From Alphaproteobacteria bacterium (GTDB lineage: Bacteria > Pseudomonadota > Alphaproteobacteria > Reyranellales > Reyranellaceae): DNA of 45,437 nt. Location of the stretch: assembly GCA_019235415.1 (NCBI GenBank), contig JAFAKN010000205.1:1-45437 (forward strand), read 5' to 3'. Of the stretch, positions 41,301-45,437 are shown piece by piece. The number at the start of each line of letters is the position of its first letter. The first letter of the stretch is position 1. Made by a program: the position numbers and the translations under genes. A model generated the notes under the pieces. It saw only the letters and a program-made list of their open reading frames with translations, made no database searches and was not told where the DNA came from.

Positions 41301-43771
41301 AAGGCGACGGCGGCGGCAACAACCCGAACGGTACCGGCGGCGGCAAGGGCGGCGGCGGCGCCGGCCTGGGCGGCGCGATCTTCGTCGCCCAGGGCGCCAC
41401 GCTCAGCGTCAGCAATACGTCGTTCAGCAACAACATCGCGACCGGCGGCAGCAGCGGCTTCGCGGCGGGCCAGGGCCAGGGCAAGGGCGCCGCGATCTTC
41501 GCCGCCGACGGCTCGATCGTGTCGGGCTCCAACCTCAGCTTCACGAACAACAAGGCCACGAACGCCAAGACCACCAGCTTCGACCCGACCGGCAAGTTCC
41601 AGGATTCCAACGACGTCTACGGCACCATCCGCAATGCAACGGGCGACGACAGCATCGCCTCGCTCTTGGGCGTCCAGGGCGTCTACGTGGGCGACGACAA
41701 CGGCGACACGCTCTACGGCGACGGCCAGAACGACTACATCGCGGGCGGCGCCGGCAACGACACGATCGACCCCCTGGCCGGCAACTCCATGCTGGTCGGT
41801 GGCGGCGGCCAGGACACCTTCATCTTCAAGCCGGGCTACGGCCAGGACGAGATCGCCGATTTCACCGGGCTCACGACCGCGCCGTCATCCGCTGTCGCCG
41901 CCGAGGCCGACATCCTGAAGTTCGAGGGTGCCGGCATGACCGCGAGCAACATGCTGCTGACGCGCCAGGGCTACGACACGGTGGTGTCGTTCGACGGCAT
42001 CGCCGGTCTGTCGATCCTTCTCAAGTACGTGAACGCCGCCACGCTGGCCAACGTCAGTGCCACCCAGGGCAACATCCTGTTCGACGGCGACACCCAGTTC
42101 AGCAACTCCTTCGACGTCATTGCCGCCGGCGACCAGAACCAGGTGCTGCGGCCCAACGCCGTCACCTTCCTGAACGACAGCGACAGCACGGTGCAGGCCT
42201 CGGCTGACGGCAACGATGTAATCAACGCCGGCGCCGGCAACGACACGCTGATCGCCGGGGCCGGCAACGACATCCTGCGTGCCGGAGCGGGCAACGACAC
42301 TCTGATCGGCGGTCCGGGCGTGGACGTCCTCGAGGGCGGCGCGGGCGTCGATACCTTCCAGTTCGCCCCCGGGGACGCACAGGACACGGTCACCAATTTC
42401 GTCGCGCTGACGGCCAACCCGACCCCCGACATCGCCGCCCACGCCGACATCCTGAGTTTCGTCGGCGCGGGGCTCACCGTGCGCAACATGCTGTTGACGC
42501 GCAAGGGCGACGACACGGAGGTCTCGTTCGACGGCGTGAGCAACCTGTTGATCACGCTGAAATCGGTGATTGCGGCCGATCTCGCCAACATCGACGCCGG
42601 GCACGGCAACATCCTGTTCGACGGCGACACCCAGTTCAGCAACTCCTTCGATGTCATCCCCGACGGCGTGACGATCGGCCAAGTGCTGCGGCCCAATGTC
42701 GTCACCTTTCTCAACGACGGCGACAACGTCGTGCAGGCTTCGGCTGACGGCAACGACGTGATCAACGGCGGTGCCGGCAACGACACGCTGATCGCCGGAG
42801 CCGGTGACGACATCCTGCGCGGCGGGGCCGGCCACGACACGCTGATCGCCGGCAGCGGCAACGACGTGATCGAAGGCGGGCCGGGCGCCGACCGCATCGT
42901 GCTCGGGACCGGCCATGCATGGGTGCACGACACGCTCGCCGACATGGACGGCGATTCCGTGACGAACTTCGCAGCCCGCGACCTGCTCACCATCGACGGC
43001 GCCAGGCTCGGACCCGGCGACTACACCATCGCTCGGCCGGCCGCCGGCAGCGCGCAATTTTTGGCCGCCGGCGCGAGCTTCGACCTCGGCGGCGACTTCT
43101 CGAACGGCGACTTCCTGGTGAGCGCCCGCGGCTTCGGCGCCGACCGGCACACCGACGTGAGCTTCGTGCAGCGGATGCCGACCTTGGTGGAGGGCCAGAG
43201 CGTCGATCCGACGGCGATCAACGGCGTCACCGCTCAGGCCTTCCTGACCGGCGACGGCGGGACGGACTTCACGCTGACCCTGGAGCAGTCGGTGTGCGCC
43301 TACCACAACACGCTCGGCGTGTACGACGTGGCGGCCGACGGCACGATCCACGACGTGCGGGTGCTGCTCGCCGACGCCCGCACTGCGCCGATGGGGCAGA
43401 CCCTCGACCTCGGCACGCCGGCGGCCGGCGATAGGATTGGGCTGTTCCTGATCTCGGACGGATTCGATACCTACGGCGCTCTGCCGAACGATCTCTCGTT
43501 CGTGAAACCGGGCAGCGGCAACGTGGCGAATGTCGGCGATGCCGCGCTACCCGTGCTGTTCAGCGCCTCGCAAGGCGCGTTGGTCGCGACGTCGGTCTTC
43601 CATTCCTTCGCCGCCAGTCTCAATCCCGGCGGCGCTACGCAGGTCGTCACAGGCCTGGCGGCAGGCAGCCAGGATCTGCAGATGGCCTTCGACGATCAGC
43701 CCATCGGCCGCTCGGACCGCGATTTCAACGACGTCGTATTCGCAATCCACGCGCGGCAGGTGGTCAGCTGA
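32378..43771 (+). CDS. Giant secreted repeat protein (FG-GAP, Calx-beta, RTX, DUF4114)
   Basis: A protein of 3,797 residues. From the N-terminus: a propeller-like region with a BNR/Asp-box (STDGGQTWS, about residue 640); FG-GAP integrin-like repeats at about 695-1185 with DxNGDG calcium loops and GAP/VVFG ends; a Calx-beta domain at about 1358-1484; a second long FG-GAP block at about 1487-2488 (around twenty repeats in all); a glycine-rich beta-helix region at about 2694-3088 opening with NTNDSGPGSLRAAI; RTX GGxGNDxL repeats at about 3104-3528; and a C-terminal DUF4114 domain ending SDRDFNDVVFAI. There is no signal peptide, and with RTX repeats this points to type I secretion; no transporter is in the window. 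An adhesin or surface role is inferred. ATG 32378 is chosen for its GGGGGTGGGG Shine-Dalgarno; TTG 32288 would add 30 residues. Confidence 0.9.
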   Translation: MAADDRAGPALAYDQSSGLTHMAWNQNGQIYTALWDPICKEWEQAAAIPGSAGGTNLQLSTGVAIHGPNGTTTPGVVATWTVGTGNQAQVVASVGVTSPLGGYQWSRPFQLTQDNLENDDAQVSVTKDGQIYLSTTKTDANDPQGLSNLYSQTLTIHQSDLVFGGDPSSSDSGSDFVQGANLPAITTPPAAANGANVPPGVWLANYNFDLGLRYSSDKLPIIGTQLPAVGGKPVKIEIDLRLRGGYQEQDPSLQGFSGYDTAGLLRAEVKVNIKLYDLVTIAGYLQGLLVFGGPLVGTSVPQTFLGGRLTVGAQGKLEYPLLNFMTPGPDGTKTGAAAGLVFDVRLHQNNVWTPPLATDPNATVPDFAKLVRADGSPAMVGDNPSQLHWEIDPTKLAGLILGPLGLTADTSSTDTGSTDTGSTDTAATGAASTDTAATNTASTDTAATDTAVTGAASTGTSLFQPLSYQSQIQLSPGLGVFGKVVFNKFLDAKMSLIIYADFFKIGMDPFGFKNLRARLDAEGRIAFITFRYRQEWSFNALTGDTESSVISYASASYAPVVGGGTMLSPGTVFANQTAQTGPTQTGPTQTGATQTGQASDTQTTLATAPDGTMYMAWVQDAPNNSGDLSYIVVSQSTDGGQTWSAPTIVPGSRGYNADPVISFDASGRPVVAWNNADPSLLTSHPAGLAYVILGSKTLATQGTINLGSLGTAGFTITGGTKLSAIGAAVSSAGDLNGDKVPDFAVAAPSSNMNDGAVYVVFGAAGLGSGGTVDVSKLDGKNGFVLQGAPNSDGQLGASVASLGDFAATGFNDLAVGAPGTASGAGAVYVVVGHAMDAQGYFVPAASGGVINVAQPPSGTSIITLATGPNGVGTKGDGVGTVVAGGTNFDGDGTSDVVVGAPGVNGGAGAYYVVYGKSGLGASGPVDLTALDGTNGFTITYSAQSPAGQPTTVPLGTSATFARLNSSTKGGPTDLVVASAGQVFVVSGLAPGQSSLDLFNPGGASVLTIDDRTNDGFAPLTVSDAGDLLGNGYDDLIIGVPAGTQDGAPRTARSYVVFGGPNLPTSGTLDLSTLNGTNGFQILGAGDSVSAAGDVNSDGYGDLLIGNPTATVSGNSMAGQSYILFGSPTLGASGTIDVTAPGAPVLAINGASTDNATGASGAAIGNVNGDPGGLGDVIIGAPQSVNQSDLDQTISKSLLNYSTLTGGTWTNAAQIAGAPAGAKGQASLQSLPDGSLLLVWLATDPSGSDNERLYAAFWNGNGWGTPQLITTAPVSIAQTPHVAQVGGQTTIVWTQTALDPNDPTNLNNASYALWTSSYSSSKGTWSTPQAADIEESAVPSQVLTGDALTIPTGPTGSDSASIVTVADAVVSEGSGTATVKVSRTGDLSQALSVHYATEDDTATAGSGYVSQSGDLTFAAGQSQASINIQLLNTQSQNSSQSQPLSEDFHVEVTTNAPTAYLSADGLRMSDPPQLQATVTVMANEPTQLAAINSGFVLKTDPTASVGQAVLGVGDIQGKGFASFALGAPGANGGMGAVYLVYGSKSIATDANNLNLATLNGQNGVILNGSIAGGQAGTALAAAKFDGVNTEIAVGAPQNPADSTSPPGNVFVIPSSSLVGKASVTLSNLTALQLTTTTPDSLAGMSLATGDVLHNGMQDLIVGAPGMDGGKGEVFVVYGSALKGTGTLNLQQLTAAQGFIIKGGTGQAGTSVALTSLGGNSLSPDLLIGAPTANPVAPASDPNNVRGFGGEVYDVFGGAALAAAVATNNVVDLSTLNGQNGTVLLGQGFVTPSDAAVNPDLTIADSVGASVANSGDINGDGTSDVIIGAPHLAVNGVPSIGGAYVLFGGASWRGQASYNLASAINGTNGFIVAGVPAGSSDAGGTAGASVAAGGDVNGDGIADLVVGVPTLNTQGDNSNTGQADVVFGTKDWTPFLDANHVLQLSSVPANSRTFSLNGTVNGGNVGVSVANIGDVNGSGLPDLLVGAPTAGQAYVSFGRQWMGPGGSLDISKLRSDNGSVFTPPSNAQIAAVANAGDLTGSGHPDLLIADGGPGGASSQQFNIVFGSDPQAGAAPLPSLTVKTTGIGFLSGGQSLGAGDFNGFAIQDLVVGTTSTTSSQIATIVFGNENASQWTSSTGVMNLSDLLKANGGVTINNTAQLSTTFTSVAAADLVGNGRDDLIVSTGDGNPFVLYGQQTWTPGNVTNVSVPAALLTGQQGFAVKSTDNPSGLQGVAIGDVYDDGYHDAAFFAQRSSGTIGYVLRGGPTLAQSVVVTGVGARVNLDQLNGTNGFKIVASSPKLAGLTHVTMSSLGDVTGNGYGAFIIGLSAPLGGTGGVAFVIYDKPGIAPNGVLNLDDYLKPNPNGFEIVSSNARNLGFSVGDAGDVNGDGYDDIVVGSPAVLSGASGTKGQSYVIYGGPSLAAAAAAGPIKVDNLSGKTGFIIDGAEVNSSSGYSVTGAGDVNGDGFSDLSIAASGNSPTNVPGRDFVLNGGDFTGSTTIMGTAAGGVLQSNTIASAKNPVIENARQGSYTLESAGVDPNAPNSLTMIGGSGNDTFSIGSLRFNEISGGSGVNTLQLNPYLLSSNNLDLTNPQTRDRIHNIEIFDLGCQNRLTLRLPDLLDMSDTTRTWTVNGTNSIVVVPKSENWVKGPSPVTMNGIAYDVWSYVEADGTTVDATILLQQGNTLQKTLAVGPNTTPIKVTNTNDSGPGSLRAAIDQAAGQTGSGPNVIDLSAIGAKTIDLLRALTIEKGNDINFVGGLTGTPTISGQGKTNILVDNGANLTFTDINFANGLGQGGNGVNGAGGGLGAGAAITILKGSVTLESTAFNNNKVQGGSTTNLAGGGGNGGIASVFGRDSTSGSNGGNSGGLDGGTGASGGAGGARNNKGGNPGDPGASGVFGIGGGGAGGGAGGEGGVSTGFWDGQSGGSGGAGGFGGGGGGGGGGGGGGSGWDFRPINTKASGQGGSAGSAGAFAGSADKGDGGGNNPNGTGGGKGGGGAGLGGAIFVAQGATLSVSNTSFSNNIATGGSSGFAAGQGQGKGAAIFAADGSIVSGSNLSFTNNKATNAKTTSFDPTGKFQDSNDVYGTIRNATGDDSIASLLGVQGVYVGDDNGDTLYGDGQNDYIAGGAGNDTIDPLAGNSMLVGGGGQDTFIFKPGYGQDEIADFTGLTTAPSSAVAAEADILKFEGAGMTASNMLLTRQGYDTVVSFDGIAGLSILLKYVNAATLANVSATQGNILFDGDTQFSNSFDVIAAGDQNQVLRPNAVTFLNDSDSTVQASADGNDVINAGAGNDTLIAGAGNDILRAGAGNDTLIGGPGVDVLEGGAGVDTFQFAPGDAQDTVTNFVALTANPTPDIAAHADILSFVGAGLTVRNMLLTRKGDDTEVSFDGVSNLLITLKSVIAADLANIDAGHGNILFDGDTQFSNSFDVIPDGVTIGQVLRPNVVTFLNDGDNVVQASADGNDVINGGAGNDTLIAGAGDDILRGGAGHDTLIAGSGNDVIEGGPGADRIVLGTGHAWVHDTLADMDGDSVTNFAARDLLTIDGARLGPGDYTIARPAAGSAQFLAAGASFDLGGDFSNGDFLVSARGFGADRHTDVSFVQRMPTLVEGQSVDPTAINGVTAQAFLTGDGGTDFTLTLEQSVCAYHNTLGVYDVAADGTIHDVRVLLADARTAPMGQTLDLGTPAAGDRIGLFLISDGFDTYGALPNDLSFVKPGSGNVANVGDAALPVLFSASQGALVATSVFHSFAASLNPGGATQVVTGLAAGSQDLQMAFDDQPIGRSDRDFNDVVFAIHARQVVS
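33602..33760 (+). repeat. In-frame Thr/Ser/Asp/Ala tandem repeat in the giant gene
   Basis: About 13 imperfect copies of a 12-base unit encode four-residue steps such as STDT, GSTD and AATD. The product is a flexible linker between an N-terminal domain and the next beta region. Such units can change number by slippage without breaking the frame. Confidence 0.75.
34111..34166 (+). repeat. 15-bp in-frame tandem repeat in the giant gene
   Basis: About 3.7 copies of CCAAACTGGCCCAAC (one copy with G for C) occur head to tail and encode repeated QTGPT/QTGAT steps. They are nearly identical at DNA level, which points to recent expansion. Confidence 0.85.
41906..42850 (+). repeat. Duplicated RTX module of about 179 residues
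   Basis: Two copies begin with ADIL and run through NMLLTR, VSFDG, NILFDGDTQFSNSFDVI and QASADGNDVIN to a GNDTLIAGAG RTX block. A stretch beginning AACATCCTGTTCGACGGC is identical for more than 40 bases at 42071 and 42608, a shift of 537 bases (179 codons). A less similar third start precedes them at about 41690. Confidence 0.85.
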
Positions 43772-43819
43772 TCTGGTCCGCTCCAAATGCCCGCCAAAGC
43801 GCACGGGGTGCCCATCGCG

Positions 43820-45109
43820 CTATTTCGCCGAGATCGTCACGCCGGATGCGGCGATGTTGGGATAGTCGTGGTCGCCGAAGTTGACGTGCTCGCGCGACAC
43901 GGCGTGGATGTTGCGCAAGAGCGCCTGCAGGTTGCCGCTGACCATGGTCTCGGTGAGCGCGTGCCGGATCGTGCCGTCCTCGACATAGAACGAGTTTTTA
44001 GCGACGCCGCTGAAGTCGAGATTGCTGTTGGGATTGCCGCCCGAGAAGCGCGCCAGGATGATGCCGCGCCGCGTGCCGGCCACGATCTCGTCGAGGCTCT
44101 TGTCGCCCGGCGGCACGACGAAGTTCCACACGCCGGCGGTCTGCGCCAGCCCGAGCTTGTGCGCGATGTAGAAGTCGACCAGGTGGTTCTCCAGCCGCCC
44201 GTCCTTCACGACCTCGACGTCGCGCGTGGGAATGCCGAAGCCGTCGAAGTCGCAGCCCTCGGGAAAGGCCGGATTGCGCGGCCGGTTTAAAAGGCTGAAC
44301 AACGGGCTGGCGATCGTCTCGCCCTTCTTGTCCTTGTAGGGCGAGGTGCCGCTTAGAAGCTCGTAGCCGTTCAGCGCGCGGGCCAGCACCGGCACGAAAT
44401 ACCCGAGGCAATCGGGCGTCAGGATAACGTCGCCGACGAACTTCTCCGGCACCGGCCGCGCATCGAACGAGCGCAACGTCTGCTCGATCAGGGGTCGCAC
44501 CGATCCGGCCGACAGCAGCTGCTCGAACGGCACGTAGGATGCCGCGCCGGAATAATTGAACGAGGTCGTGCGCGGCCCGTCCTTGGCGGTGAACATGCCG
44601 CCGAACTGGTACCAGGCGCGGCGCTCCTGCTGGCGCAGCCCGCGCGAGTTGGCGAAATGCGCCTCCTTGACCAGGAACGTGTAGATGCTGTTGCGCGTGC
44701 GGATCAGCGGATAGCGGGCGTTGAGCTCCTGCGTGCAGGCCATCACCTGCTCGATCATGGCTTCGCGGTCCGGCGCGTCGGGGCCATGGCGGCTGGCCGG
44801 CAGCGATGCCGCCTCGGCGACGCGGTTGGCCGGGTCGACAAGCCCCGCCATGGCCGCCTGCCGCGCCGCCTCGAGCGCAGCCTCGACGGCGTCCGGATCG
44901 CGGCCGTTGAGGCTCGCGCTGCCGCGCTTGCCGTCGGCGACCACCATGATGCTGGTCGTCTCGTTGGTGGTCGAGCGTAGAAGGTCGACCTTGCGCTGGC
45001 TGAAGTCGATCTCGAAGCGATCGAAGCCCACCGTGGTGACCTGCGCGTCGTCGGCGCCGGCCGCGAGTGCGCGCTGGACGAGATCGGCCGTGAAGTCGCC
45101 CACCTCCAT
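43820..45109 (-). CDS. pmbA: TldE/PmbA family metalloprotease subunit
   Basis: A 429-residue TldE/PmbA protein. It has the N-terminal ADLVQRALAAGADDAQV helix and paired beta region, the NSRGLRQQERRAWYQF segment, a DVILTPDCLGYFVPVLARALNG motif, and the C-terminal GILLARFSGG-type and NSFYVEDG strands. TldE pairs with TldD, which carries the zinc site, and the pair degrades unfolded peptides and processes small peptides such as microcins and antitoxins. ATG 45109 (GGGA upstream) gives a typical N-terminus; GTG 45148 would overlap tldD by 11 bases and add 13 residues. It lies directly downstream of tldD on the same strand. Confidence 0.9.
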   Translation of the reverse strand: MEVGDFTADLVQRALAAGADDAQVTTVGFDRFEIDFSQRKVDLLRSTTNETTSIMVVADGKRGSASLNGRDPDAVEAALEAARQAAMAGLVDPANRVAEAASLPASRHGPDAPDREAMIEQVMACTQELNARYPLIRTRNSIYTFLVKEAHFANSRGLRQQERRAWYQFGGMFTAKDGPRTTSFNYSGAASYVPFEQLLSAGSVRPLIEQTLRSFDARPVPEKFVGDVILTPDCLGYFVPVLARALNGYELLSGTSPYKDKKGETIASPLFSLLNRPRNPAFPEGCDFDGFGIPTRDVEVVKDGRLENHLVDFYIAHKLGLAQTAGVWNFVVPPGDKSLDEIVAGTRRGIILARFSGGNPNSNLDFSGVAKNSFYVEDGTIRHALTETMVSGNLQALLRNIHAVSREHVNFGDHDYPNIAASGVTISAK

Positions 45110-45137
45110 TATGGCGTTCCCATCACTGGCGTCTCCA

Positions 45138-45437
45138 TCATTGACCACCCAGCTTGACGCGGCACTTGATGGCGGGGCCGGCCATGCCGACCTGGATCAT
45201 CTGCTTCTTGCCGCACCAGGCGCTGGGCAGCCAGGCCAGCGTGTCGCCGACATGGGTCACGGTCTTCAGCATGTCGAACGCCACGCCCGAGATCGTCGTG
45301 TCGCGGATGGCGCGACCGAGCTTGCCGCCCCTGATCTCGTAGCCCTGGGTGATGCCGAACATGAACTCGCTGGTCCAGTCGGCCTGGCCGTTGTTGGAGC
45401 GTGTCAGGTAGTAGCCGCGGTCGACCGCGGCGATCAT
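45138..45437 (-). CDS. tldD: TldD family metalloprotease, C-terminal part
   Basis: The last 99 residues of a gene entering from the right edge. Motifs are YYLTRSNNGQADWTSEF, GYEIRGGKLGRAIRD, ISG and, near the end, WCGKKQMIQVGMAGPAIK, which match the TldD/PmbA C-terminal domain. The zinc-binding HExxxH region would be outside the window. The stop lies just before or within the start of pmbA, so the two are one operon. Confidence 0.85.
   Translation of the reverse strand: MIAAVDRGYYLTRSNNGQADWTSEFMFGITQGYEIRGGKLGRAIRDTTISGVAFDMLKTVTHVGDTLAWLPSAWCGKKQMIQVGMAGPAIKCRVKLGGQ

Noticed and set aside
40360..41610. Proline-rich antisense frame of 416 codons
   Set aside because: It is the complement of the glycine-rich beta-helix region; the proline runs simply mirror GGC/GGT repeats.
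1..45437. tRNA, rRNA, insertion sequences or prophage genes
   Set aside because: I looked for cloverleaf-like sequences and transposase or integrase motifs and found none that I could support.

Overview
The window is GC-rich (high G/C at third codon positions) and looks like the chromosome of a free-living alphaproteobacterium. The evidence is a NasT/NasS plus NrtABC plus NirA plus NasA nitrate assimilation cluster, CaiB-type CoA transferase, DUF1445, DUF2848, DUF882 and DUF924 genes, and interspersed palindromic repeats. A Reyranella- or Bradyrhizobium-like source is a guess; no 16S or other marker is present.

Layout. (1) 1-7722, small-molecule catabolism: two tandem amidohydrolase paralogues (minus; the first runs off the left edge), a small P-loop kinase-like protein, a 4-hydroxyproline epimerase-type racemase (plus), and a minus-strand series SDR -> DUF1445 -> DUF2848 -> CaiB/BaiF CoA transferase. 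(2) 7962-9848: a membrane Ser/Thr kinase with MORN repeats. (3) 9891-22194, nitrate assimilation: nasT, then a leader RNA, nasS, nrtA, nrtB, nrtC, nirA, an Fe-S/FAD/NADPH flavoprotein, nasA, and a shortened cysG. Most junctions overlap or nearly touch, so this is one long operon that imports nitrate, reduces it to nitrite and ammonium, and makes part of the siroheme cofactor. (4) 22300-31970, mixed genes: a DUF882 peptidase-like protein, macro domain, DUF924, sulfatase-family hydrolase, 2OG-Fe(II) oxygenase, SGNH hydrolase, DedA, DUF4239 and a Cache-PAS-GGDEF cyclase. (5) 32378-43771: one gene of about 3,800 codons for a secreted FG-GAP/Calx-beta/RTX/DUF4114 protein. (6) 43820-45437: tldE/pmbA and the 3' end of tldD.

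The most interesting signal is regulatory. Between nasT and nasS lies what reads as a complete nitrogen-control switch: a sigma-54 type -24/-12 element (10717-10731), two hairpins whose six-base loops each have A at position 1 and G at position 4 (10780-10799 and 10804-10817), and a strong intrinsic terminator (10813-10852 plus U-tract) whose left arm contains the right arm of the second hairpin. This is the architecture of ANTAR-protein antitermination, next to the gene for an ANTAR protein (NasT). A second, near-perfect sigma-54 element sits directly upstream of nasT. Because nasS lies downstream of the terminator, the sensor that restrains NasT appears to be inside the operon that NasT switches on.

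Three families of intergenic palindromic repeats are scattered through the window. Family A begins TGTCATCCCGAG (seven full copies plus fragments), family B is built on CGCGGTCCGGAAGA (three copies), and family C is built on CCTCCCC...GGGGAGG (two loci). One family C copy forms the ribosome-binding site of nasA. I saw no rRNA, tRNA, CRISPR array, transposase or integrase.
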